DNA of 64,000 nucleotides from Lingula anatina (lineage: Eukaryota > Brachiopoda > Lingulata > Lingulida > Lingulidae). Of this stretch, positions 1-17,750 are shown piece after piece (the first letter of the stretch is position 1; each line of letters starts with the position of its first letter). A program made the position numbers and the translations under genes. The notes under the pieces are model-generated. The model was not told the DNA's origin. It ran no database searches and saw only the letters and a program-made list of their open reading frames with translations. The DNA lies in the NCBI RefSeq assembly GCF_001039355.2, contig NW_019775957.1, positions 239,200 to 303,199 on the forward strand, given 5' to 3'.

Positions 1-725
1 AAGCCCTTGAAATGTTACATTAGTGCCAAATCAACCAACTTTTGTTTGTAGTTTAGTGTGAGTGCACTTTGTACCATTGTTACTTAGCAAGAGAGAATGA
101 AATGCCCTTTTTATGTTTTTTTTCTTCTGGGTACCCCTAACCACAAATATATAAGACCCTAAGACCACAACCACATAAAAGTCACTTTAGCAGTTCCCAT
201 TCAACACTTTTGGACAGCCATAGATGGTTATATTTGAAAACAAAAACAAAACTTAACCACTGGCAACTCAACAGACTTATCAACTGTAAATTTACTGACA
301 AGAACATTGTTTAATACATCTACCAGACACAGCATGAAGTTGGTTGACCTCCTTCATAAGCTTGCAGTTAATGGAAATGACATGTCTCAATATATCACCG
401 ACATCAAGAATGAATTGATATTGTGCCAAAAACAAGCCTTAATCATTTTTGAAAGGGGTTAACTCAGTACAGCATTATCTAGATATCTAAAGAATTTCTA
501 AAGAAAATCTAAAGAATTTGCAGTAATGATAATAAACAATCAATTGTTTCTTTTTTCACTAACTATTAAGTGCACATGATCTTTAAAAACACCACATTTT
601 CTCCTTTTTAAGTAAACATAATTCATGATACATAAGTCAATTTTTTCAGTCTCATTAGTGAACTTAGTTTGGGTAACACGTTTCTTAACTGGCCTAAAAT
701 AAGGACACATAACAATCTGTTCCAG
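1..725. other. Intron (or upstream sequence) of the ADAMTS gene
   Basis: No exon of the protease could be recognised before the splice acceptor at 724-725, so this is most simply intron sequence; the metalloprotease domain exons must lie outside the window. The only open stretch that looks non-random is 337-462 on the plus strand (about 41 codons, starting MKLVDLLHKL and containing MSQYITDIKN). Its pattern vaguely recalls copia-type gag relics, but this is weak and no neighbouring retroelement sequence supports it. Confidence 0.5.
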
Positions 726-4544
<3,819 letters not shown>

Positions 4545-6656
4545 CCCGTATCTCCCACATGGAGCCCAAGACATGACCATCATGCTTCAAGGCTGGTTTC
4601 TAACCCTTGACCAGAAAACCAAGACAAGCCTGACTTCCTGCAGGACAGGAGCTGCTCCACACAACCACATCAACTCAGCTCTCTGTTCTGCAAGAAAACC
4701 TCAAAATGACTGAGGTATGTTTTTTTGGGCATCAGTGAAACAGCTGACAAGCATCATTCACCAGGAAAGGACAATAGCTTCTTAGCTATTAAAATTAATA
4801 TTCAGTCTTTTCTTACAAATGGAAAATGTCTTCAATTTTATTTCAGTCTGATGCAAATCATTTTCAAAATGCATTATGTGCTAATGACATTTGATCGGGA
4901 GCATCACCAAAATAAGAAAATGATAGTATTTAAGCTCAGTGAACAACCATTTTGCACAACTGTAACCATGCAGGATTGTCATAAAATCTTGTTCTGATAT
5001 TGTAACCAAATTGTCACTAAGACGGCTAGATAAATCTTTGGTGTGACACTACCAGTGTTGAATGTGGGGTCAGGGAGTGTGAGAGGGGGGTGGGAGATAG
5101 CAGAGGCAATCATTTCATGGCTATAAGTAAGTCAGATTCAAAAGGAAAAGTCCTCTTAGGGGGGCACCCCTTTGAAAACACCTCTGGATCTGAACTGGAT
5201 AGATTTTTGAAGTAGCAGAACTCAATGCAAACAGCCAGTCACTGCCGAAAACTGTGCTACCTCAGACAAACTTACAAAGCATTTAGTTCCAAGGCTGAAG
5301 AAGACCTCAGTGATACATATTAAGGTTAGCCATGGAAAAAGAATTAAGTTTTTATTATAAATACTTATCATAAGCAAGGTAGCAGACTGATGGTTGTTTT
5401 ACAAATTGGAAATGGAGGTTAAACATAAATGAAACTTATTAACTTTGAGAAACTTGTTTGAAATCAAAATTATACCTTCAATGGACCAATGATTATTTAG
5501 TTTTTAAAGCAGTATTATGAACTGTGATGTTAGGTTGGAATAAAGATGTAGAGACCATTCATGAAATTTAGTGTTTTAATGTGTTGAGTATCTACTAAAA
5601 CATTTGCATTACTCTGCTTGTTTATTACCATATGGATGATCAAGTATCATTGTGAAATTGTATTAACTTGATAATTATAGTTGTTATATTGAACCAGTTA
5701 TTTGGTTACTTATACCAAGATTGCATTTATACTGTTTAATTGAATTCTGTGTGTTTTGTATCAATGTATTTTTCTCAATATAATTGAGAGAAGCAGTTGC
5801 ATTTTTTAACTTATAAATGTAAAGACAAAATCCACTTTTTTGTCTTTTGTAGAAATACTGTATATTCTGTCAATGTACACTGTAGTAAGAAAGTGATACT
5901 CCTGTGTTTTGTCACATTCAGTTGCTTTTATTTCACTTTATACACTTTTCATAAAACTCCAATATTAACAAGCCATTGCTGAATTCTTGTTCATGACATT
6001 ATCCCTAAATTACTCCAACTGTACGTATTTATATTTTTGTTTGAAGCATATCCTTTAACAGTTTAGGTCTTGGAAGAGGGTGTACTGCTTTGGTTTGATA
6101 TGTAGGGTTTTTTAGAATAAAATGTTTTTAATATGTAATGACATATCATTTGATAAGCAAGAGAACATAAATCATCTAACAGATACTGGTTAAGTAGGAC
6201 TGTGTGCAGAAGAGATTGTGAAAAAAATATTTGCATGTATTTTACACTGCAGCTTTCTGTCTTAAAGTGAAACCTGGTTATAGAGAAATATGTGAACACC
6301 AGATAACATTCTCTTAAATTCAGTACAGCAGAAATGGTTATCTGCTTTTATTATCCAGAACAAAGTTAACCTTAGATCATGTTAAAAGAAGTTATAATAG
6401 GAATCTGATATTAGTAGGTATGTATCATACAGTTTTGTTTGTCCAGACTGTGTATTATGCTTAAATTATAAAGTTTACAATATCAAAACAACTAAGACCT
6501 CTTAATTGTCAGCCAATTCACTGCCATAAGAATAATCTACGTGTACAATGCTGTCAGTTGATATGTATTTACTGTGGTAATTTTTTAATATAAATATGCC
6601 TTATATAAAAGGTTACTAAACCTTTTTTTAGAAAAAAAATGTTCTTTTCTTGTTCC

Positions 6657-6662
6657 AATAAA
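6657..6662 (+). terminator. Candidate polyadenylation signal for the ADAMTS gene
   Basis: AATAAA on the coding strand, 2.1 kb after the stop codon, in AT-rich sequence with a GT/T-rich stretch about 30 bases downstream. The earlier AATAAA at 5539-5544 is an alternative. Transcript ends cannot be fixed from sequence alone. Confidence 0.4.
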
Positions 6663-7079
6663 TATGGCACATTAAATGGAAGAGAGTGAATTTGTTCTTT
6701 ACAACTTTGATTTAATTAAATTGTGATTTCAGAGTGGCTGCTCATAGAATTTTAGCACAAAATAGTACAAAAAGAAGAAAGAATTTTCCTGGCATAGTTG
6801 ACAATCTGTTAGCAATTACAATACTGAGTTCCTAATACTTTGAAAACAAGATCAATTAATCTAAAAATATGTGTCATTATGACCACATGGCTTAAGCTGT
6901 GTGAACTGTAAGAAGTGTTCAACACATTTTCACTTAACAGAAAATTGTCATTTTTGAGGAGGGATAGTAATTTGATTATTCAAAGAGATTGGTGCATCCC
7001 TTTCAAATATGATCACACATTATCTAAAAAGATAAATTTTTTTAAAAAATCCCATGAATTGCTCCTTTAAGTACTGATT

Positions 7080-7168
7080 CATTGTATCTTCCACCTACAA
7101 ACCACCTACTGCATTGTATCTTCCACGTACAAGCCACCTACTACTTTGAATCTTCTACCTTCAAGCCT
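7080..7168. repeat. Short tandem repeat, 32-bp unit, about 2.7 copies
   Basis: Units begin at 7080 and 7112 (cattgtatcttccac...) and a third, diverged and truncated, at about 7144. The first two units differ at only a few positions. It lies in the 3' flank of the FREM1 gene, after its stop codon at 7334-7336 in the minus-strand direction. Confidence 0.7.
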
Positions 7169-7333
7169 CATTTTAATCATGCTAATCAATTTCCCTCTTC
7201 TCTGTCTTGGTAAGACAAATAATGATATCATAGTTGCATGCTGTTATGACTTCAGAGTCATTCATATTCACACATACTTTACAAAAATAGGTTTAGTACC
7301 TCTAGTAAATGGATTCACACCTAAAAGTTCATT

Positions 7334-9707
7334 TTATGAGATATCTATATCTGGCAAAGTTGGGTTTTTGGCACATATGAATTGTTCTCTCACTTGTTCA
7401 CATTGCATATTGATCCACTTGCTTCTGTTTGAGACAAGTGCACAGTGTCCCCGTTTACTTGAATCCACAGGGAATCCTTGTTTCCAGTGGCGATATGTGT
7501 ATGGCTCCCCTCCTATATACTCCCACAGTCCTTCCTGTCTCTTGTCATTCAGACCTGCAGTAGGTTGAATTCAATTAGCAATCAAAAGTTTTTTTCATAC
7601 AGCTTATAAATCTGTAAGATGCCTGCCTAAAGAAATCAGCATGTCAAAGTAAGTTTTGATAACTTATTTTCCAAATATGATTTTAATTATAACCATCACT
7701 GTATACAATAAGCACAGTAAAGTAAGGACCAAAAGGGAGTGAGACAAAATATTTTGAAGAAATTAAAATAGGAAAATATAAAACTGTGATAAAAATTCAA
7801 TCACTTGTTACCCAGCTGAAATTAACAAAGTGCATCAGAAAAAGAAATTCAGCAAAACATTCATTACCTATCCAGAATGCACGTCTGTTTCCTAGCAGCA
7901 TCAACCAGGAAAGTTGTTCTCCATTCAGAATACTGGCCAAGTTGCCCTTGTGAACTTCCCTGCAGAACCGCTGTGCTTCACTCCATGTGACTCTTTGCTC
8001 AAAATACTTGAAACACTGACCTCTGTATTTAGACCAACCTGGCAAGTAAATAGACATCGATTAAAAAATATAAAAGTCATTGGAAGTGCTTTTTTTGTAT
8101 GGAAATATTTTGTAATTCATTTGCATCACATGTTTTGATTTCATTACATTTACAGCATTTTAAACTGCAATAACTGTATAAAAATGTAAATTATCTTACA
8201 ATTTTTGTCTTTTGTTGGAATGCAGGTAATATTAAGTTATTGTTTAAATAACACCAGGATTCGAATTTAATCTCTGCAAATTCAAATTAGTCATAAACAG
8301 TCTACCCAATTTTACCAAGCTTTTTTCCCAAATGAATTCTAAAAACATAAAACTGCTTGACTTCTGTGCAAAACTCTAATAGTCACCTTTAGGGCAAATG
8401 TGATCCCTTTTCTTTCCCTTGTGTCGTCTAACTTTGGATAGCTGTCGTAAGCCATATCTGATCCACTGTATGCCATTACACTGGAAGAGCTTGTCTGAGG
8501 CACTGTCATATCGCAACAAACCTTTGGTAACAAGGTTGCACTCCTGTGTGGACTTAAGAGGTAAAATACAAATGTCTTGTTTCAGCTTATCATCTCAAAG
8601 TACAATTCATAGTTGGAATGCCAATTAAATAATAATGTCATTGTTACCAAAACATGAAATTCATCATTTTATACTGACTCTATTTTAAACCTCCTATCAC
8701 TTCTAATACTTTCCATTCATTTCTCTTATTATTTCTGTCAGTTAATGTGCTGTAAATTCTTTGTTGTTAATATTAAATACAAACCTCAACCTCTTGCCTC
8801 CTGTTACTTTCTGGTCTTTTGTGTTTTCTTCTCCTGTTACTTCCACCAGCCTTATGTCTTCTCTGATATGTGACTGGTGCCACCTGTTCCTCATTGAGCA
8901 CACCTGCTGGTAAAGTGGGCTGAGGGTTCACAGGCACTACAGCATGGTACTGTAACATGAAAACAATACAATACATCGTTTATCAACTCTGTGATGATAC
9001 ATGTAGGCACTCAGATACAGGAAAACTAAATTCAATGACCGGATTACTAATTTAAGTCTTATGCTTTTTTATGCAGAAAGCATATCTGCTTTAACTCATA
9101 TCAAAACTTGTGCTACACACCACATAGGAAGTCTGTGAGCCCTGCTTTACCCTAGCCCAGGGCTGGACCTGCTGGCCTGGGGCCTGGTAGGGTTGGTCAC
9201 GGCTGATCAGACCAAACTGCAGGGGACAACCACCTGCAAAAGCACAAAAGTTTGGATATAGTATCTAAAGTGGAACTAAATTATTTTCTACATTTTGCAT
9301 CGAATAATAGAAACAACATTCATAACATTATACAGCAGTTCAAGATATTACGAAGACCAGATGGTAAAATGAATGAGTTCTGATAAAAATGTATCACTGC
9401 GCTATATACCTGGAAGTATCAAGTTAGTTAGCTATTTTACATACCATTTTTGTCATTGACAATGTGAACAGTAGTTTTGTCATTTTCTCCAAGGACAGTA
9501 TTTACTGGAGATTTCAGTATGACCTTGAACTTCTCATTGCTTTCTTCCAAACCATCATCTTTTATCTGCACCTGCCAAATCGCTGTTGTGACACCTGTAT
9601 ATAAAAAAGAAGCTAGACTGTACTTGTTATACCTGACGCACTGTCAAGTCCTACATAAAGAAATAAATAGTGTTAACCTGCAGAACTGGACTGACTATGA
9701 GTCTACA

Positions 9708-9785
<78 letters not shown>

Positions 9786-12700
9786 TATTAATTAAGGTCC
9801 CAAGTGCAGGTCCACAGCAAAAGCTGCTTTACCTGCTGTGTTAACCCAACATTGTGCATATTTATAAAAGAAGATAAGAACACAAAACAAGTTTGCATGA
9901 TTATTCACATGAAAAGAATGCTGTGTTTGTATGGGCTTTGCTGTAGGCTTATCAGAAAATATTTTTCAAAAATAAAATATTAATGGAATCAATAAGTCAA
10001 AGAATATACTGAAGCAACAAATAATCATGAGATGATTGAACTGCTCATGCATACCTGGATCAAACTGTATCTGCTCTGCCCTGCTTGGAACATAGTCCAG
10101 TCCCTCTCTAGTAGAGATATCCCTCACCTTCACACTGACATAAGCTGACTGCTCCAGAGACCCGCTTCTTAAAAGAGTGAGAGCAAGTGTCCCAACATCT
10201 TCACACACTCTATACTCGGGTCTTGTGAATTGAATAAGTGACCACCGCAGTTTGTAGCTGAAAAACAAACAATGTGCTTTAATCAATGACCATACACTTT
10301 GGAATCACCATACCTTTATCACCTTATTATAATTAGACCAATAACCTATTCAGTTCTGATCCAATGAAAAAAATGAGAGTGTGTATAACTTGCTCAGTAT
10401 CATGTGTGGATGGGGCAGGTGAAGGATATATGCTAAATACTAGTACGAAGTTGAAGGCAAAGGCATGACCTTGAATTGCATGCTAAGAGTGCTTGCAAAC
10501 TTGATAAATCAATGGATGTAAGGTTCAGATAAACCAACCTGTGTTCAGGACTTGTATTTCCAAGTGAATCCTGAAGTACAAAGGAAAAACTGTCATTGGT
10601 CACCTTCACTTTGTCTTGTAAAACATACGCTACATTCCCAGCATCTAGATCAGCTTGACTGAACCTCTTTCTTACAATGGTATGTCTGGAATTCAGCTTC
10701 ACTATCTCTCCAAACAACGGCATCTTTGTCAACACAAACAGAATGTCTTCTGAGAGATCTAATGGACTTGTTGCTTGTAGGCTCCGAGTTGTGAGTCTAA
10801 ATCCTGTCCTTTTTCTACCCAGTGATATAAGATCACCTGGCGGACCCATGGTTACCAGTTTTGGAGGGATTTTTACCAAAGGTCTGACAATGATGCTGAA
10901 GACCACTGGTTTCACATGGTATGTGCCATTTATGAGAAATCCCTCGTGATGGTTGTCAGTGAGGTAGAAAAGGAAGTGATCAATTCCAGACTTGGCATTC
11001 TGACTTTTGTAGGATATTAGTGAACTGTCCAACTCAAACTGTGTAAATTTATCCTTGACAAGTTGGTTTCCACGTAACAGTTCTCCGTGGCTAGGAAGCT
11101 TGAGAAGAATGTAAGATATATTATGAGTGGATGTATCAGGGTCAATGGCCAAAAGATTTGATGATGATAAATTTTCTAGCACTCCCTCCTGAACTATTAA
11201 AGGCTGATTCAATTTAAGAGTAGGAATTTCTCTATCTCTTGGAGTTATCCGTATTATAAAGTTAGCAACTTTTGGTATAGCAATGCCATTTGAGACAGTG
11301 AAGCTGAATAGGTCTTCAGTCATGTCATCTTTGGTGGTGTGAACATAGGCAACCTTCTGGCTGGCTAGATCTAGCTGAGTAAATGTATCAATAGTGAGTC
11401 CAGGCTGGCTGATGAGTTGAAGATAACCTTGTGTTGGAGGATCAGTGATGGTGAAAAGGATTTCATTTGGGCGTAAACTCTCATCACTGGCACTCAGATT
11501 AGCTGTTGTGATAATAACTTGCTGTCCTTCCTCTAAGTTTATGCCTCGATTTAGGAGTGCAAGATTGTCTTTTCTGGAATTTTTCACCTCTATTTCGAAA
11601 GTCTCCATGGGCGTTGAGTGGACACCATCACTGAGTTGAAATATGAACTTGTCAGTCCTATTGTTGGCAATTTCTCCAGTGTTCACATATCTGACTCTGT
11701 TCATGTTCACATCATCTTGGGTGAACCTCATACCAGGACCAATCTCTATCCACCTGCCCTCATCTGACTTCAGTTGGAGCAATCCTCTACTTGGAACTTC
11801 AGCTATTATAAAGTTAATCTCGTTGTCATGGTTATCGCCATCTGCTGTCATAAGGGATGCTCCAGATATCAAAGATGTTTCACCAAATTCAAGATGGAGG
11901 CCTGCATTTCTTAGAACAACAGGTTTTTCATCATTTATGGGCTTAATCTTTACAGAGGCTGTTTTGTAGACAGTATGTTTGCCATCTGAAACCTGAACTG
12001 TAAACTCGTCAGCAAAATTCTCTGTTCCATCATGTTTATACATCATAACCAAGTCTGAGTTGAGATCATCCACAGTAAACTCTGGCATTGGCAGCTCTAC
12101 CAGTTCTCCGTGACTGTATGACTGTGCCATGATGGCAACATGGCCATGCTTTGGTTTCTTAGAGACTGAAATAGTGAGAATTTCTCTTGGTGTGTCTTTA
12201 TCCACCAAATTTATCATGGATGTGTCAATGACTTTTTCCCCACCTTCCTCTACAAGAAAGTCAGCTAACGTCACTTCTGGTAGCTCATCATTCTGTGGCA
12301 TAATTCTTATAGTTATCTCTGTCTCTGTTGATCTTAACTTACCATCACTGACAACAAGGCTTACTGCATCTGAACGAGGTTCAACACCTTCATGTCTGGA
12401 TTGGACATAATTTATAAGACCATTCTGAACATCACTCAACTTGAACTGTGAGATTCTTATTCCTCTGTTTAACTTTTCAGATCCTGGATCAGGTTGGATG
12501 TTTTCAAAGAAACCAAACTTGGGTTGTTCTCTTATAATAAATAGAAGCTCACCATCTGGAGTGTCAATGTCCTCTGCATTCAACATTTTGGTTGTGATCT
12601 GCAATGTGTCTGCCTCACCTACCACAATCAGTCTGTCTGACTTGATACGGGGCCTTCGGTTGTCCAATGGAACAATGGTTATATTTAAGTCATGTAGAGT

Positions 12701-15700
12701 CAGGGACTGGTGGGTGGGTACATCAGAATCTGACAGCACAAATGTCATGGAATCATACTGAGCTTCACTTCCAATTTCATAGCCTCTGTGACGATATGTT
12801 ACCATACCCAGACGGACATCTTTTTGGATGAAGCGAGTTGCTAGCTGACCATTCACAAAGAGCAGACCTTTGGATGGAGGGCTGACGACTGAAAAGATCA
12901 ACAAATCATCCTCTGTATCTGTATCTGTAGCTGCCAGATAAGGTAATGTTATCATTCCCTCTCCACTCTCTGGGACTTCTAGTGGATTCTTGAGATTGTC
13001 TAAGAAGTGTGGTGGTTCATCATCTACTGAGTCTATCTGTATATTGACAGGGGCAGTAACCCTGTGTGTCCCATCTGTTACCATGATGATGAAGCTATCT
13101 GAGGTTGTCTCACTACCATCATGGTGATACCTGTAAGTATATTATAGTCATCAAGAAAAATATGATCAGTAATGTCAATCAGATCATTCAGTCACAACTA
13201 TATGTAATGGACACACTTTTGCTAACTTGTTAACGAAACTGCATAAAATAAAGTGATAAGTGTTTGAATAACAGATGGGATCCACCTTTGTCTTGAATAA
13301 CAAAAATAAAAAGCAGTTTCAGGAAGATTAATAAATTATGCTTCTTCAAAAAGCTTGTATCACAGAAAATGATTAATTTTAGTTACCCTTTCGTCTTAAA
13401 TCTTAATATATGTGTATTAATGCCAGATACAGTGAACAAACCTGAATTTCCTCTCTGCCATGTCCTGCCTGCCCACATGTGAGCCCTGGAATAACATGTT
13501 CCCATCACTGGTAAGATTTCCATGGTTGGGGATCTTCTCTATCACAAATTCCAAATCTGCTACTGAAGTATCAGGATCAAATACCATAATATAATTACTT
13601 GTAATGGCCAAGGTGCCTCCTTCTTTGGCCTTCACAGTTTCTGTTTTTAGATGCGGTGGTTGATTATCAACTGGTAACACTGTGATGTCAAATGACTGCC
13701 CAGTCAATTCATTTCCTGCAGAGTCTGAGACAGAAAACAAGAACTGGACTTGCTTTGATGTAGAGCCTATATCATTAGAGGGTGGCATATATGCAATTTT
13801 GGCATGGTTCACCTCATATTGCTTGAATGTCGTGATAGTGGGGAGGGAGGGGTCCTTCATCAACATTGGCTGCTGGTCTACTGATACCAGTCTGCCTGCA
13901 TCCTCAGTCGATGAGGATCCTACGAAATAAGGCCCACTGGTGACTGAGTACACAAGTTGGTCATCCTCTGATTCAGAATCTGTGTACTGTAGCTGAGAAT
14001 TTGTTATTAATACCAAGTCACTTTCTTTCACTTCTAAATATCGTTCTTTGCCACTTACAGGTTCTGGGGAAATATCATTGATTGGTTCAATGGTTATCAT
14101 CATTATCTGTTGACTAGATTCATTTGGGGGATCATTGCTATCATGTAAGGTAAACTCAATGAAATCTTCAAATATTTCTCCACCAAAGTGGTGATAGTAG
14201 ATAAAACCTTGAGCAAGTTCTTGCTGTGTAAATTTGGTAACTGGTTCCCCATACATTGTAGATCTATATTTCTTCAGTATTTCTCCAGCTATAGGTTTGG
14301 ATACCAGAGAATATATAATGTGGTTGTCATTAGAATCTGTATCATGTGCACTCAGAATGCTGTCTGTAATTGGAACAGTGTCACCTTCCCTAAGACGCAA
14401 CTCAATGTTGTTGATCAGAGAAGGAGGGCTGTCATCTTTGGGCAAAATACGAATTGGGAATTTTGTATAAATGACACTGCTTCTGTCAGAGATTCTAAAT
14501 TCTATAAAGTCGTCCAGTGTGTCACTATCATCATGTTGATAAGACACTCTTCCCTCTTCAATATCAGACTGTGTAATTGCCACAATTGAACGACCATGGG
14601 CCAATAACCTTCCATGTCTCAAACCTCCTCGAATGATCAACTGAACTTGGTCTATGTTGTCACTGTCCACGATGTACAAATTTGAAGTCCTTATGGGCTG
14701 AGACTGACCCTCTAGCACAGTCAACCCTTTGTTAATAGCCACCCTTGGTGCATTGGTTTGTGTGGGTTTCACTGCTATTGTTAGCATAAAAGGCTGACTC
14801 CCTGAAAATAAAGTATCAAACACTGTGAACTCCACATCAAATAACCTCCTCTCCGAGGCTGCTTTCCCTGGCGGCCTGTAGGCTATCATGTAGTTCTCTA
14901 GGTCTCCCTGCTTGAAGGCACTGATGGGCTGTGTGTGGTCACTCAAGTGGACAAAGTATCCCTGATCCTCAGTGAGAGGTTGGCTGATATTAAACACTAG
15001 TAAAGAGTCCTTCGTTTCTTCATCTTTGGCAGATATCATAGCTGGTTCAAGAGTAGCCAAGACAAACTGATCCACGTCCATTAAGTATGAACTCATGAAG
15101 GCAGCCTGGGGTGGCATGTTAGGGAAGGCTGGTTTGATATGGACAGGTAGAAATATTCTTTCCACCACAAGCTCAGTGCTCACACTGGGATCATACAACT
15201 CTACTTTCAGTGGCAGGTAGTCCATATTAGGAGTTGGTGGACTAAGGTGCTCATACCGCAACTGCACCATCATAAACTGATAACAGTCCTGTTTTAAAGC
15301 ATCCACAGGCTTTTTCTCCATCCCCATCACAAGCTGCCCTAACATGGGCCATGAGCTGCGATACTTTGTGAAGCTGACTGTGCAAGTCACATTGACATCC
15401 TGGCTGTAGCTGAACCGAATTACTGTATGATCTATGGCATTGGAAAGATCATAAAAGTTTAGAACTGTCACTGGCAGTAGAGGAGTGTTCACAGTTATGA
15501 TATTGTATGAGGTGTTTCTGATGTGAATTGTCAAGTGGAAAGTCTCAGTAAAAGTGTCACTGGCTGTGAAGTAGTGAGCTCGCAATTTCACAGTGTCCAT
15601 GTCCAGCAGAGGATTGCCACTGTGTGTGTACTGCACTGTATTCAGGGCAAAATGGCAGTCAAACACCTAAAATGAGGATATTATATACTGAGGATAAAAT

Positions 15701-17750
15701 GAGGATATTATATATTATATAAAGCAAAGCATTTATATATATATTTCACTAACAAATTTCGCGCCAATCTTTCATCAAAAACAATAAATCATACTGCTGT
15801 TCAAAATGCATAACTTATTTGTTAGAAATGTAATGGCATGGTTAGCATAATTTCTTTCCGTAGCTTTCTTGAACTAATAACATGCATTGAATCAATTTCT
15901 TCAGCACTATAGAGCAATTAGACACATAAGATCTGTTTTAAGGTATATTTTGTTCCTTTTAAGCAACATTACAAAAATCAATTAATTTTTATTTCGCAAT
16001 AAGTTTTAGTTCATTAATGACTATGGTGTCATGAAGTGCAGAGATAGGAGTCACCACCAACATGGAGATAGAGTTGATAAGCACAATCAGATGCCCCACA
16101 TTTCCTGCTGGCAACAGACGTGGATCCTGTCACTCTTGAACTTTTACTCAAGGCCTGTTTCCAGCGAGGCTGGACCCTTTCTGTTGGAAACAGATCTTTA
16201 CTGCCTGTTTTTGTAAAAGCTTTCTTGCCAAGCTAATGCTCCATGGTTTAAATTTAAAATATCTTTTATAAAAAATCTTTAAAAGCTCTTGATTCATTCT
16301 AGGATGTTTATATCAAGCAGAGTAGTAACAAGTTGATGAAGGAAATAGGGAGTACTATAGACACTAATGGCTGTGTTTAAAAGCAGCTATAAGCACTAGT
16401 GTTGCTGGTACAATACAATGAAAACAAACCAAAGAATCAGGATGCAAAATTCAATTTTGAAATCAGGGGAAATCTAATTAAAACAATTATCTGATAACAT
16501 TTTCAACTAACCTTTCCAACATCAAAAGTATTTCAAAAGAACCTTGACAAATTATATATCACAGTGTTTGAACAGTATGCCCTTATATTAAACTTTGTAA
16601 AGTTTTTATATATGCTACACCCTAGCTATTGCTTCCAACTATCACAAATCTTGACAAGAAGCAGACTGTTCATGCAGACAAATTCCTAACTTTTGCCAAA
16701 GGCTCTGAAGGCTAGGTACAGTAATCAGCAATTGCCATAGAGAAAGGAAAAGTTGTCGGCAAGTAGAACACCATCACCATCTAATCATTTCTGTCAAGAA
16801 TGGCTGGTGCTATCTGTGGACGCTGGTTTTATATTGTTTGGTGTGATTGACATGTTTCTACTGTAGTCAGAATCATTCCACTACCTTCTCTAATGAAGCA
16901 GTTTCATTTTTAATGATCTTTTATTCACAAAAAAAAAAAAAAAAAAAAAAAATCAATAAAAGAAAAAGAAAACATTTGAAGTCTATAAAACCAAACTACC
17001 TACTGCTATTTAAAAAATATGTAACATTAGTTAAAATGAAAAGAAGAATTTTATTTGGGCACTCCAGGGTCTAAGGGAGGCTTCAAGGCAGGTAGCTAGG
17101 CCTTGTTATAAAGAGTTTTTTTTATCTTTATAATTCTAAACAGATGTCAGCAAATGTGTTTTGTGTGGACATTGTAAATATATTGCTCATATGCTCCACT
17201 TTCTGTTATTTCAAGCCATTTTGCAAGTAATAAAGTTTTAACATTACAGAATATAATTCAGGGATCTTCAGCATGCTAAATACTTTGAATGCAAATGTGA
17301 CTTTGAAGGGCAAAATATAAATTATAGCAGAAAATAGAAAATATGATACAACAAATGAAATATTAAAATTTTTAAGTTAAAGAAAAAGATAATTCAATCT
17401 CATTCACAGATCTTAATCTTCATTTATTGCATAAGACTGAATTTATGTGAGAATTTGCAAGGGGTGGGAGAGATTCTGTTACTGGGAAAAGAAAAGTAAT
17501 AAAGCTACAGGACAAGGTTCTAACTCACCTTTGGCTCAATATCTCCAACTCGCTGAGTCATAGGGTCTGGTATCACCTCCACCTTGCAAATGTCTTTTTC
17601 TTGGGGAATGTTGAACACCATATCTCCTGGCTTCAGATACACCTGTCTACCAATATCCACCACCAAGTCTCTCCTCTGCTGCAAAAGTTTGCCATTGGTA
17701 AGAGCTGCCACAGTAACACAGAGATAAATAACTAAACCAACAGTTGCCAT
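7334..17750 (-). CDS. FREM1: FREM1-like extracellular matrix protein (CSPG repeats, Calx-beta, C-type lectin)
   Basis: Ten coding exons read on the minus strand: 17750-17529, 15666-13442, 13130-10539, 10257-10055, 9594-9445, 9233-9151, 8949-8785, 8543-8387, 8038-7868, 7554-7334. All phases agree: 6189 nt, 2062 residues (vertebrate FREM1 is about 2180). The first in-frame ATG is at 17750 (MATVGLVIYLCVTVAAL), a good signal peptide; the frame is open upstream but has no ATG there. Then FREM N-terminal sequence (ICKVEVIPDPMTQRVG), about twelve CSPG/NG2 repeats joined by P-x-N/D-D-x-x-P linkers (residues ~290-1650), one Calx-beta domain (~1680-1795), a basic linker and a C-type lectin domain (~1932-2050: WIG, GLWEYIGGEPY). 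Only FREM1 in the FRAS/FREM family ends in a lectin domain. It should be secreted and act in basement-membrane adhesion. The lectin has EPY and WIN where sugar-binding members have EPN and WND. At 8785 an alternative donor, 8791, would remove two codons. The first exon occurs twice in the assembly (also 21231-21010). Confidence 0.95.
9711..9781. repeat. TA dinucleotide microsatellite in a FREM1 intron
   Basis: About 35 uninterrupted TA units in the intron between the exons at 10055-10257 and 9445-9594. Similar tracts occur at 44659 (next to the assembly gap), 60274 and 61215. Confidence 0.95.
15667..17528 (-). other. FREM1 intron 1
   Basis: Intron between the signal-peptide exon (donor at 17528-17527) and the first large CSPG exon (acceptor 15668-15667). 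It has no open reading frame with recognisable homology. It contains a run of about 24 A at 16929-16952 and otherwise plain AT-rich sequence. If the duplicated segment upstream were real, an alternative first exon at 21231-21010 could splice to the same acceptor. Confidence 0.75.

Larger units (their letters stand above)
4545..7333. other. Convergent intergenic region and 3' UTRs of the ADAMTS and FREM1 genes
   Basis: No convincing coding exon on either strand. The plus strand has candidate polyadenylation signals AATAAA at 5539-5544 and 6657-6662; the second would give a 3' UTR of about 2.1 kb. A short echo occurs near the ADAMTS stop: the string around 4531-4547 (aggctggttt-taaccc) recurs at about 4590-4606. 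A 32-bp tandem repeat lies at 7080-7168. The rest is plain AT-rich sequence. Confidence 0.6.

Noticed and set aside
337-462. Copia-type retrotransposon gag relic
   Set aside because: Only about 41 codons with loose similarity by eye and no pol, LTR or further fragment nearby; too weak to call.
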